A DNA stretch of 38,041 nt. Origin: Bacteroidales bacterium (GTDB taxonomy: Bacteria; Bacteroidota; Bacteroidia; Bacteroidales; UBA932). The stretch's first letter is position 1, and each line of letters opens with the position of its first letter. Below are positions 8,020 through 16,181 of the stretch, in pieces. The stretch covers positions 1 through 38,041 of the forward strand of contig JAILCZ010000005.1 in NCBI GenBank assembly GCA_024689985.1, given 5' to 3'. Both the position numbers and the translations under genes were made by a program. The notes beneath the pieces were generated by a model, which was not told the origin of the DNA, searched no databases, and saw only the letters and a list, made by a program, of their open reading frames with translations.

Positions 8020-9348
8020 TTAATCAATAAATCTGGCCCCGTCATCCGGTCGGCAGAAGAACACCTTGAACGTTCCCTCATATTCAGGGAATTTCTCCAG
8101 ATACCTCCTGGTCAGTTCCTCCCTTATGCTTTCCTCACAGGCCGGATCCACGAGAGCGATGCAGGCTCCCTTGAAACCGGCGCCGCTGAAACGGCCTCCA
8201 TAGACGCCTTTGAGCGTCTTCATAATATCGTATATGGCGATAAGCTCAGGAGATCCACACTCATAGTTGTGGATGGAGCTCTCGCAACTTTCAAAACTGA
8301 GATTCCCGAAAAGGTCAAGATTACCCGACTCCCAGGCCGTCACACCCTTGCGGACACGCTTGAATTCCGTATAGAAATGCTCGGCGCGACGTGAGAATCT
8401 TTCCGGCAGCCTGTCCCTCGTGGACTCGAACATCTTGTAAGGGACATCCCTGAGAAATGTCTTGTCAAGTGATTTCAACGGCTGGCCGGAGAAGGCAAGC
8501 ATATCCCAGGCAGCCGTCCTGCACTCGCTGACGCGGAGATTGTAGTCACTTCCGGCAAGACTGCGGACAAGGCCGCTGTAAAAAATTCCCAGGCTGAAAT
8601 CCTTCATTCCCTCAGGTGTGCGGATAAGCCTGTATTCTTCAGAATCAGTATCGACGAAAAGGAGGGCATTCTTTTCACCCAGGACTATGCAGGCCTGGTC
8701 GAGGATGCCGTTGTCAAGACCGATGTACTCCCTTTCCGCCTGGGAAGCAGTCTTGATCACCTCCATCTTGGTAAGGGTGATTGAATTCGCCTTGGCAAAA
8801 GCCATCACATAGGCTACGAGGACGGCTGCGCTGGCACTGAGTCCACCTATCGGAAGGGAGCCCTGCACCCTGCCGCGGATGCCCTTCTTCAGGACGAACT
8901 TCTTCCTGAGGGCGAAAGATGCGCCCCTTGCGTAGTCACCCCAGTCGCCTCCCCTTACGGAAGTAGGATGTTTCACATTGAATTCCACCCGACCCTCATA
9001 GGCGCTGCTTTCAAGGCACACAGAACCGTCATCAGTAGGTTCGAACCAGAGATCCACACCCTTGTCGATGGCGAATCCGGTCACAATGCCGTGCTGATGG
9101 TCCACGTGGGCACCTATAGGGCAGACTCTATAAGGAGAGAAAATGTGATATTGAGAAGAAGTCCTGGAGACAGGCTCAGGAAGGGACACACCGAGGACAT
9201 TCTCCAACTTCGGTCTGAGAGAAGCAGGAACGGAACGCCTTCCCTTTATCATCTCGCTCAGATGCGAAGGCTGAAGCCCAAGCATTGCCGCAAGTTCTTT
9301 CTGGGAAAGGCCTTTAGCCTTCAGAGCTCCTTTGAGTGTGGTTTCCAT
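8020..9348 (-). CDS. XRE-HTH domain fused to galacturonokinase-like GHMP sugar kinase
   Basis: 442 aa. Residues 1-55 are a Cro/C1-type helix-turn-helix (LSQKELAAMLGLQPSHLSEM, then KGRRSVPASL). Residues 67-442 form a GHMP kinase of the galactokinase family: SPYRVCPIGAHVDHQHG (motif 1), GGLSASAAV near 168 (phosphate loop, motif 2), GILDQ near 214 (catalytic-base aspartate) and RFSGAGFKGACIALV (motif 3). Motif 1 departs from the galactokinase GRVNLIGEHTDY form. From memory, this together with YNLRVSEC and SSIHNYECG resembles plant galacturonokinase more closely. The likely reaction is therefore phosphorylation of GalA (or galactose) at C1. The first gene of a kinase-ugd-epimerase operon, it has three GGAATTCC-like repeats over its promoter, suggesting autoregulation by the HTH. 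No UDP-sugar pyrophosphorylase is visible here. The kinase fold and HTH are firm; the exact sugar is tentative. Confidence 0.88.
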   Translation of the reverse strand: METTLKGALKAKGLSQKELAAMLGLQPSHLSEMIKGRRSVPASLRPKLENVLGVSLPEPVSRTSSQYHIFSPYRVCPIGAHVDHQHGIVTGFAIDKGVDLWFEPTDDGSVCLESSAYEGRVEFNVKHPTSVRGGDWGDYARGASFALRKKFVLKKGIRGRVQGSLPIGGLSASAAVLVAYVMAFAKANSITLTKMEVIKTASQAEREYIGLDNGILDQACIVLGEKNALLFVDTDSEEYRLIRTPEGMKDFSLGIFYSGLVRSLAGSDYNLRVSECRTAAWDMLAFSGQPLKSLDKTFLRDVPYKMFESTRDRLPERFSRRAEHFYTEFKRVRKGVTAWESGNLDLFGNLSFESCESSIHNYECGSPELIAIYDIMKTLKGVYGGRFSGAGFKGACIALVDPACEESIREELTRRYLEKFPEYEGTFKVFFCRPDDGARFID

Positions 9349-9350
9349 AT

Positions 9351-9411
9351 AAAATTCCCTATAACTAGGACAAATTTATATGGAATTCCCAAAAATTCAA
9401 AGGGAATTCCC
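9351..9411 (-). promoter_or_regulatory. Three GGAATTCC-type candidate operators
   Basis: GGGAATTCCC (9402-9411, perfect palindrome), GGAATTCCC (9382-9390) and the partial AAAATTCCC (9351-9359) are centred 21 and 31 bp apart, close to two and three helical turns, so all face the same side of the DNA. They abut the -33 box, lie between -33 and -7, and lie just after the expected transcription start. Binding there should repress. The adjacent HTH-kinase is the obvious candidate ligand, by inference. Confidence 0.65.
9371..9401 (-). promoter_or_regulatory. Promoter of the HTH-kinase/ugd/epimerase operon
   Basis: Perfect Bacteroidetes promoter on the minus strand: TTTG (9401-9398), 19 bp, TAAATTTG (9378-9371). 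The predicted transcript starts near 9365, about 17 nt before the ATG at 9348. The -33 element lies at the very end of the upstream glycosyltransferase gene. Confidence 0.75.
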
Positions 9412-10494
9412 AATTTTTGTATAGAGATCGAGATAAGCCCTTGCCGTATTCTCCCAGGAATAATTCTTCACCCTCTGGAGACCATAGTCGGAAACTTTCT
9501 TTCTGAACGAAGCGTCAGTCTCAAGGCTGAGAAGGGCTGATGCAATCTCCGCAGGATCCCTTGGATTCACGAGAAGGGCTCCATCCCCGAGAATTTCCGG
9601 GATGGCTGAGGTGTTTGAGGCGACTACAGGAGCGCCGCAGGCCATTGCCTCCAGGGATGGGATGCCGAAACTCTCCCTGAGGGAAGTATAAAGGAAGGCC
9701 ATACATTTATTATATATGTCCGGAAGGTCTGTGTTCCTGACATAGCCAAGGCACTTGATATGGTCCAGGATTTCTTCGTGGCCTATTTCTGCGGCTATAT
9801 TCCTGACATTCTCTTCGCTCAGGTCGGCAATCCAGAGAGGGAGTTTCTTCTGGGATTTCTGGAGATAGATCGCATAGGCGGCAAGTGTTCCAGCCGTATT
9901 CTTCTTCGGATCGGTATTACCGAGGAAGAAAAGATATTCCTGGCCGGCACTTTTCTGTTTGAAATTAAGGCTGTATCCGTTATAAACCGTGTAAATCTTG
10001 TCAGCTGGTATGCCTGCAATCTCCACGATCCTCTGCTTTTCATAATTCGAGACAGTGACAATTGCCGTGCTCTTCTTCACGACCCTAGGGACTACCAGGC
10101 GGCGATACACCCTGCCAAGCCTCTGATACAGGGACGGATTCTGTCCGCTTGCCTTTTCCAGGAAGATTACGTCGTGGAGGGTAATGACAAGTTTCCTGCA
10201 TCCAGGGCACAGAGGCGCCGTATTGCTCGTACAATGCAAGAGGTCCGGCCTGATTTTTCGGACGGCCATAGGCAAGGCCACCTGCTCCCACAGGGCATAG
10301 CCCGGAGCAGATATATTCAGGATATGGAAATTAGAAGTTTCCTCCAGACAAATGTCCGGTCCACCGGCAGTAAGCACATAATACTCGTTCACCTTGTCGA
10401 GCTTCTGCAGACAGCGGAGCATTTCAAGCACGACGAAATCCATACCGTGCTTGTTCTCTCTGAATATCCTATGAGCCTCTATAGCTATTTTCAT
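9397..10494 (-). CDS. Glycosyltransferase, GT4 family (GT-B fold)
   Basis: 365 aa. The N-terminus MKIAIEAHRI and a C-terminal nucleotide-sugar site (ESFGIPSLEAMACGAPVVASNTSAIPEI, the E-x7-E motif of retaining GT4 enzymes) are clear. FFLGNTDPKKN starts the second Rossmann domain near residue 190, and ITLHDVIF and VTVSNYEKQRI are typical of mannosyl/rhamnosyltransferase-like GT4 proteins. It is soluble or peripheral on the inner membrane face. The start overlaps the upstream GT2 stop by 4 bp (ATGA). It is the last gene of the 17.9-9.4 kb operon; its final codons coincide with a palindromic operator of the next operon. It transfers one sugar of the repeat unit; donor and acceptor are unknown. 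Confidence 0.92.
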   Translation of the reverse strand: MKIAIEAHRIFRENKHGMDFVVLEMLRCLQKLDKVNEYYVLTAGGPDICLEETSNFHILNISAPGYALWEQVALPMAVRKIRPDLLHCTSNTAPLCPGCRKLVITLHDVIFLEKASGQNPSLYQRLGRVYRRLVVPRVVKKSTAIVTVSNYEKQRIVEIAGIPADKIYTVYNGYSLNFKQKSAGQEYLFFLGNTDPKKNTAGTLAAYAIYLQKSQKKLPLWIADLSEENVRNIAAEIGHEEILDHIKCLGYVRNTDLPDIYNKCMAFLYTSLRESFGIPSLEAMACGAPVVASNTSAIPEILGDGALLVNPRDPAEIASALLSLETDASFRKKVSDYGLQRVKNYSWENTARAYLDLYTKIGNSL

Positions 10495-11651
10495 TTCGTA
10501 TGTTCCGTATGTATAAACTTATCTTTCATCCCGCGCATCCGGAAAAGATTCACGAAGGCCATCACCGCAAGCACAGGAGCAACGAACAGGGACTTCAGCA
10601 GTTTCAGATCCCTCTGCTTTCTTGGCAAAGCGATCATATAGGCCAAGAACAGAATAACAGTCAGGCACCACCATTTTGCAGCCCCGCAGTCCCCCAGCAA
10701 GGTAAGCAGCAGAGCCAGCAAAACGGGCACCACCGTAATTATCATCCTAGGAAGGAAAAGCCATTGGATGAGTTTGTCGACCAAATCCAGATTACAGCTT
10801 GAGACAGCTGAAGGAAACAGGCTGACCGCCGTTCTGAAAGAATCAAACTGAGCGGCTATCCACCTGCGGCGCTGGTTGAAATAATTCCTGGCCGAAGATG
10901 TCTTTTCATCATAGACATATACGCTGCCGAGATAATCTATGAACACCTTGTCCCTCAGGAGCATAATTTCCAGTTCCTTGTCTTCTCCGGATGTGACGCA
11001 CTTGCCTACGTTGTCATAGAACCAAGAAAACTTGAAGGCCATTCCCGAGCCGATGAGGGCCGAAGAAAGACCTAGTGCAACGTGGCCTGACCTGAAGACG
11101 GCGTTGTTCACTTCCTCGGAAGCAGCGTCAAGGACGGCCGTCGCCGTATCCCTGTTCTTCGCCGTCCTGTGAGCCTGGATTGCACCGGCTCCGTCCTGGA
11201 AGCCAGCTACGATTGAAGAAACGAAAGTCGGTTCGACAATATTGTCAGCATCGAGGATGACCACATAGTCAGCAGCACCACGGCCAAGATTCTGCATAGC
11301 GACCGAAAGGGCCTTTGCCTTGGAACTGTTCTCAAATGAAACAGGCAGCACCTCAACCGGGATCTTTGCAAGCTGCTCCATTGTTTCCTCCGTCATCCCG
11401 TCAGATATGACCTGGACACGATATTTGTCCGAAGGATAGTTCTGCTGAATCGCAGACTTCGCCGTATTGTAAATCACTTCATCCGCCTTGTATGCAGGGA
11501 TGAGAATGACGACTGATTCATCCTCAACTGCGTGGGAAAGAGGAAGATGAGGCTTTCTCTTCGACGCAACGGCAAAGATCAGGAAGTACACAGCCGGGAT
11601 AAGGATCAACAGGAACAGGATCTTATCCAATATATCCAAAACAGCTATCAT
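10491..11651 (-). CDS. Membrane-bound GT2 glycosyltransferase
   Basis: 386 aa. An N-terminal membrane helix (ILDKILFLLILIPAVYFLIFAVA) is followed by a GT2 domain (VILIPAYKADEVIYNTAKSAIQ, VILDADNIVEP with the DxD metal site, a SGEDKELEIML acidic motif, and FNQRRRWIAAQ, the Q/R-xx-RW processive-type signature). Two or three C-terminal helices end the protein. This is the arrangement of NodC/hyaluronan-synthase-like enzymes and of many polyprenyl-linked glycosyltransferases. The gene overlaps its neighbours by 4 bp on both sides. It may add a sugar on the cytoplasmic face or synthesise a short homopolymer; the sequence does not decide. Confidence 0.88.
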   Translation of the reverse strand: MIAVLDILDKILFLLILIPAVYFLIFAVASKRKPHLPLSHAVEDESVVILIPAYKADEVIYNTAKSAIQQNYPSDKYRVQVISDGMTEETMEQLAKIPVEVLPVSFENSSKAKALSVAMQNLGRGAADYVVILDADNIVEPTFVSSIVAGFQDGAGAIQAHRTAKNRDTATAVLDAASEEVNNAVFRSGHVALGLSSALIGSGMAFKFSWFYDNVGKCVTSGEDKELEIMLLRDKVFIDYLGSVYVYDEKTSSARNYFNQRRRWIAAQFDSFRTAVSLFPSAVSSCNLDLVDKLIQWLFLPRMIITVVPVLLALLLTLLGDCGAAKWWCLTVILFLAYMIALPRKQRDLKLLKSLFVAPVLAVMAFVNLFRMRGMKDKFIHTEHTK

Positions 11652-12553
11652 ACATCCTTCATTTTAAAAAAATCATTGACACCTTGCCATATAGGCACGA
11701 CATTTTCGCATCGTCCGTGCACGACTTCCGTCAACGCCCTTTTCGGGAAGGAAATCAGGACCTGGAAAATTACAGAGAGGACATACCTTGCCCCCTTCAG
11801 ATTGCGCTTCGCAAAAAGAAGACGGTTCCTGGTAATATAGTAGCAACGCAGCGGGCTATGCTTGCCCGAAGATGCGCTTTCCTTATGAAATACAGTGCAG
11901 GCCGGGTTATACATTATCTTCCATCCGGCACGCTTGAACATCACCGACCAGTCGATTTCCTCGTAATAGAGAAAATAACATTCCGGCATCGGGCCCACTA
12001 CATCGAGAGCCTTCTTCCTGACCATCATAGCCGCTCCGTGGGCATAGGCGCTCTCCGCCGGATGGTTGAAGACACCGTGGTCGAACTTGTCATAGCCTAT
12101 CAAGTTATTCCTCAGGGTAACGGGAGACAACTCCGTATAACCGGCGAACTGAATCTTGCGTGGCTGGTCGAAGAACCTGATCTTAGGGCACACTATTCCT
12201 ACGTCAGGATTCTTTTCAAACATATCAACCAGGGCACCGAACCCATCCTCCTCCACCTCCGTGTCATTGTTGAGATAAAAGACATAGTCGCCGTGGACAT
12301 ACGGCAAGGCGAGATTGTTACCCCCCGCGAAGCCAAGATTGTCAACGCTTCTGACAGTCTTCACATAAGGGTATTTCTCGGCGAGAGCCTGAGCTTCATT
12401 CCTGTTGGAACCATTGTCCACGACAATGATTTCCAAATTACAGGATTGGATCTTCTGCAGAGAATCGATGAGACAGCAAGTTAGATCGTAACCATTGAAA
12501 TTAACGGTTACGACGCTGACATCAGGCTTTCCCTGCGCTTCCTGGTTGTTCAT
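11648..12553 (-). CDS. GT2 glycosyltransferase (rhamnosyltransferase-like)
   Basis: 301 aa. The GT-A fold begins VSVVTVNFNGYDLT near residue 12, followed by IIVVDNGSNRNE, GFAGGNNLAL (typical of the GT2 branch containing rhamnosyltransferases), YFLNNDTEVEE with the DxD-like site, and YFLYYEEIDWSVMFKRAGW (the ED acceptor-side motif). There are no strong membrane segments apart from a weakly hydrophobic C-terminus. The start lies 32 bp inside the end of the Wzy gene, an unusually long but plausible coupling overlap. It adds one residue to the lipid-linked repeat unit. The donor is unknown. Confidence 0.92.
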   Translation of the reverse strand: MNNQEAQGKPDVSVVTVNFNGYDLTCCLIDSLQKIQSCNLEIIVVDNGSNRNEAQALAEKYPYVKTVRSVDNLGFAGGNNLALPYVHGDYVFYLNNDTEVEEDGFGALVDMFEKNPDVGIVCPKIRFFDQPRKIQFAGYTELSPVTLRNNLIGYDKFDHGVFNHPAESAYAHGAAMMVRKKALDVVGPMPECYFLYYEEIDWSVMFKRAGWKIMYNPACTVFHKESASSGKHSPLRCYYITRNRLLFAKRNLKGARYVLSVIFQVLISFPKRALTEVVHGRCENVVPIWQGVNDFFKMKDV

Positions 12554-14042
12554 CTGGTTGTATAGTTAGTGTGTTGTCTTTATTTTCTTTCTGCTTCATC
12601 TTTTCCACCTGGGCATCGAACACCGGAGCAAGGAATACCAGACCCAGACAGGTGTACGCGATGATGGAGTTTGGATACTGGCTGAAGACCTCATTGTTCG
12701 AGGACATCACGAAAAGTCCCGTCACACCGCTTAGGAAGGCCGCCGATATACCCTTCACCTCATTGTTCCTGATGGTAAAGAATATTATCATTCCTCCCCT
12801 CACCAGAAGGTAAATCATTATTCCCATATAAAGGGTCAGTCCAACGCGTCCTGTTTCCACCCACAGCTGCACGAACCAGGAATCCGTAGGAATGTCGGCC
12901 AACTCGGAGGTATCTCCGAATTTCTTGCCTCGTCCCGCACTCATTCCAAGGCTGTTTCCGAAAGGCAGAGGTTCAAGGAGTTCCTTGAGCCTGGCCTGGT
13001 TTCTCTGACGCACAAGGTAGGATTCGTCATTCTGGTCAAAAACGCTTCGGGCTCTTCGGATAACCGGATTGCCCTGGCCGATGTTTGTGTATTTCAGGAA
13101 GACCAATGACGATATCATTATTACGAATACCGGAATGGCCGTCCTCGGGTTACCGCACACTGCCACGAATACGGCAAGACCGGCAAAAGGAACGGCAAGC
13201 GCACTTCTGGTTCCCGAAATGAGGAGGCCATAAAGCGCAAGTGCAGCCGTGATGAAATAGAATATTCGAAGAATCGTATTCTTGGTATATGCCCCGACAA
13301 TGAGGAATACCACGACGGCCATTCCCATATTGCCTCCGAAGTTCGAAGCATCAGTAAAAATGGAGAAATACCTGATACCGCTGTGGATGATATGGGTTCT
13401 CTGACCGTCCATCACGTAGAGGAAGTATTTCTCTGCGCTGTCCCATCCGATGTACTTCTGCATCAAGGCCTTTCCTACGGCCACCAGAACGAGCAGCGAC
13501 CACACCACAAGCAGTTTGTGGACTGTCTTGAAGTCGTCGAAAGTCGTCTGTACGAGGATGATTATGATGAACATATACAACCCCATATTCCTGACGTGGG
13601 TGAACCATACGTAAGCGGAAATGGTGCGGGGATTGAATGCCTCAAGAATACAGTAGAAAAGCCAGATGCCGGTCGCGATCACAGGTTCCATCTGGATGTG
13701 TGAATATATGACCGAATGCGACATCACGTGACACAGGAGCACCAGGATATTGTATGCGATCATTCCATCCATAATGATTCCGATAGGAGCGTTGAGCCAG
13801 TACCGGCCTACAAACGGGATGAAGAAATTGACTACGAAAAGCAACAGATAGGAATACTTCAAGTCCTCCACCGTGATCATTATGATATAGGCGAGGACAG
13901 GAAGCAGGGCTACCGCCACCGGGATGATCATATTGCCCATTGCACCAGCAACGATCAGAACAAGCACCGAGACGACCGCGGCGATGCTGAGCATCACCTG
14001 GCGCCAAGGAGAATATTTTCTGATATTGTTGGTATTTTCCAT
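12522..14042 (-). CDS. Wzy-like O-antigen polymerase/ligase family membrane protein
   Basis: 506 aa with about 10-12 membrane segments. The central FGGNMGMAVVVFLIVG and LYGLLISGTRSALAVPFAGLAVF (SGTRSA, typical of the O-antigen ligase/polymerase Wzy_C domain) precede a large periplasmic loop containing RRARSVFDQNDESYLVRQRN and DIPTDSWFVQLWVETGRVGL. It polymerises or ligates undecaprenyl-PP-linked units in the periplasm. It sits directly after the Wzz-like gene, as expected of a Wzy-Wzz pair. The family alone does not separate polymerase from ligase; the context (a Wzx and a Wzz in the locus) favours polymerase. Confidence 0.85.
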   Translation of the reverse strand: MENTNNIRKYSPWRQVMLSIAAVVSVLVLIVAGAMGNMIIPVAVALLPVLAYIIMITVEDLKYSYLLLFVVNFFIPFVGRYWLNAPIGIIMDGMIAYNILVLLCHVMSHSVIYSHIQMEPVIATGIWLFYCILEAFNPRTISAYVWFTHVRNMGLYMFIIIILVQTTFDDFKTVHKLLVVWSLLVLVAVGKALMQKYIGWDSAEKYFLYVMDGQRTHIIHSGIRYFSIFTDASNFGGNMGMAVVVFLIVGAYTKNTILRIFYFITAALALYGLLISGTRSALAVPFAGLAVFVAVCGNPRTAIPVFVIMISSLVFLKYTNIGQGNPVIRRARSVFDQNDESYLVRQRNQARLKELLEPLPFGNSLGMSAGRGKKFGDTSELADIPTDSWFVQLWVETGRVGLTLYMGIMIYLLVRGGMIIFFTIRNNEVKGISAAFLSGVTGLFVMSSNNEVFSQYPNSIIAYTCLGLVFLAPVFDAQVEKMKQKENKDNTLTIQPDEQPGSAGKA

Positions 14043-16181
14043 TTATTCCTGAGTTTTCTGTTCTGAAAGTCCGAGGTTCTTGACCGTGAACGCGAATCTG
14101 TGCATTGCGGTATAAGGAGGGAGCATTCCGGTGAAGGCTCCGATCACATCCTTGTCGGCGTTGCTCAGGACGACTCTTATCGGAGTCATATTGGTCTGGA
14201 GCTTGAGCTGACGGAGAAGAATGTGGTCCATACCCTTCCAAGGACGAGATGAATCCACGAGCAGGAGGTTGATAGCAGCCGATGTGACGAGTCGGTTAGG
14301 AATCGAAACCCTTGACAGAGGAGGATATTCCACGATGATTACGTCGCACTCTGCAGGGTTCACGCTGTCGTCCATAGGAATGGCGAAATCGTAGATTGAC
14401 CAGGACATAAGGAATGACTTCGAAGTGATGTCGAAATCCTTGTTCCAGCTGAAGAAGGCCGGTTTGAGGTCGATGCTCTTGAAATAATCCCTGAGCGTCT
14501 CGCCGAGTTCGGTCTTTCCGTCACCGTAGTCAGTACTGAAGACATTGATGATGTTCGTCAGCTTGGAACGGTCGAAGAAGTTGATGGTCGCATTGCCCAC
14601 GTGCTGGATCGCTGAATTCTTCACGAGATCTGCGAACTTGTCCTTGCTGTTTCTCTCAGGAATGGCTCCGAGCACCTCAACGCCTGTGATTCTCTCACCG
14701 TTAGCCTTGTCGAACGGACGGCGGCTGAGGATTTCCATCAGCACGAAGAGAAGGAAGAGGAAGAGGAATTCGCAGACGAACACCAGGATCGTGAGGACTG
14801 TATTCTTGGTTGCCTCAGGTCCGATGGCGACGCTTGGAGGCGACATCACCTTGAAGGTCGCAGATGTCATCTGGAGGTTCTTCTGACGGAGACGGGCTTC
14901 ATTGAGGGCCTCGAGAACCGCGAGGTAAGTCTGCTCGGAGAAATTGATCGAACGGTTCTGCCTCTTGAGGGATGATCCCACAGGAGAGAAGCGCTCGTAC
15001 TCCCTGGTAAGGTCGCTGTAATTCTTATTGAGGACATCGAGCTCGGCCTCGCTCTTGGTCTCGAGAAGGAGGGCATCCAGCCACTGCTGGATGAGGTCCA
15101 TCGAAGCAAGACCCTCCTTCGTGAATTTCTGCGAAGTGAGGTTGGCCGTGATGTTCTGGAGTTTCTCAGTCTCGCTCGCGATCTGAGTCTTGACGCTTTC
15201 AGCCTCTTTTTCGTTCTGCACCTGTGAATAGAGGCCTCCGAGCGTATTCAGGGACTTGAGGAACTCGGCATTGTTCGCAACGGTCTGCATACCATCGAGC
15301 TTGGCTTCGATAGTCATTCGCAGAGCCCGTGCGGACTGAAGATTCATATTGGTAGTCTCAAGGCGGACGTCGAGGTCACGTGTGCGCTCGGCGACCATCT
15401 TGGTCTGCTCTTCGTAGTTGATGATCTGATTGTCGATGTTGAAGTCCTTGAGACCTTCCTCAAGTGTATTGAGTTCAGCGCCGACCCTGACAAGTTCCTT
15501 CTCGAAATACTTGATGACATCGTTCGTCTGCTCATAACGGAGGAGTTTGTACTGGTTCATAAACTCGTCCGTAAGAAGGAGGAGAGTATGATAGACGATA
15601 TACGGGTCGTCATTCTCGTATGTCATCGAAAGCATATCGGAACTCTGAACCTTGTTGACTTCTATGGAGTTGAGAGCCGTATAGCTGTAGTGGCGGTCAT
15701 TCCAGTGGAAGAGTCTGTACAGATAGTTTCCGGTATCCATCGAGTAATACTCACGGAAATTCTCGAAGGTCTTTTTCTCGTCGCCCTTGACGACAAGGTC
15801 CATCACATCCTGCGGAACGGATTCAGCCAGTTTCTGGGATGTAGTCGCCAGAAGGAAGTCATTGTCGTTTTCCACGTCCAGATGGGTGAGGTCCTGGGCA
15901 AGAAGACGCATCGACACATTCTCCAGAGTCGATTCCGCCTTGATGATGCTGAGGAGGTTGTCCACCGCATTGTTGATGGAAAGCCAGTCCTGAGAACCGG
16001 AAGAAATTGACATAATGTCATATCCGGAAACAATACCCGTATAGATTGTCGTCGAAGACCTGTAGGTATCAGGTTTGGTTGAAAGAATCATTGCGACCAC
16101 GATCGCCGCTATCGTAGGAAGGCTTATGAGCCACCATTTTCTCTTGAAGAGAAGTCTTAGGATATAGAGCAGTGTATTCAT
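14043..16181 (-). CDS. Wzz/GumC-like polysaccharide co-polymerase with degenerate BY-kinase-like tail
   Basis: 712 aa. Helix 1 is near residues 15-33 and helix 2 near 461-483, with a long coiled-coil-rich periplasmic region between. A proline-rich SPPSVAIGPE precedes helix 2, as in chain-length determinants. The cytoplasmic tail (about 490-712) has the shape of a bacterial tyrosine kinase. At 549-558, STDYGDGKTE resembles its P-loop but lacks the usual PGEGK(S/T) context. At 612-622, CDVIIVEYPPL replaces the Walker B-like VIIDTPP, with Glu for Asp. The C-terminus has no tyrosine cluster. I infer a non-signalling pseudo-kinase that retains a structural or nucleotide-binding role. It controls chain length with the Wzy-like protein. 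The start overlaps the TolC-like gene by 4 bp. Confidence 0.9.
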   Translation of the reverse strand: MNTLLYILRLLFKRKWWLISLPTIAAIVVAMILSTKPDTYRSSTTIYTGIVSGYDIMSISSGSQDWLSINNAVDNLLSIIKAESTLENVSMRLLAQDLTHLDVENDNDFLLATTSQKLAESVPQDVMDLVVKGDEKKTFENFREYYSMDTGNYLYRLFHWNDRHYSYTALNSIEVNKVQSSDMLSMTYENDDPYIVYHTLLLLTDEFMNQYKLLRYEQTNDVIKYFEKELVRVGAELNTLEEGLKDFNIDNQIINYEEQTKMVAERTRDLDVRLETTNMNLQSARALRMTIEAKLDGMQTVANNAEFLKSLNTLGGLYSQVQNEKEAESVKTQIASETEKLQNITANLTSQKFTKEGLASMDLIQQWLDALLLETKSEAELDVLNKNYSDLTREYERFSPVGSSLKRQNRSINFSEQTYLAVLEALNEARLRQKNLQMTSATFKVMSPPSVAIGPEATKNTVLTILVFVCEFLFLFLLFVLMEILSRRPFDKANGERITGVEVLGAIPERNSKDKFADLVKNSAIQHVGNATINFFDRSKLTNIINVFSTDYGDGKTELGETLRDYFKSIDLKPAFFSWNKDFDITSKSFLMSWSIYDFAIPMDDSVNPAECDVIIVEYPPLSRVSIPNRLVTSAAINLLLVDSSRPWKGMDHILLRQLKLQTNMTPIRVVLSNADKDVIGAFTGMLPPYTAMHRFAFTVKNLGLSEQKTQE

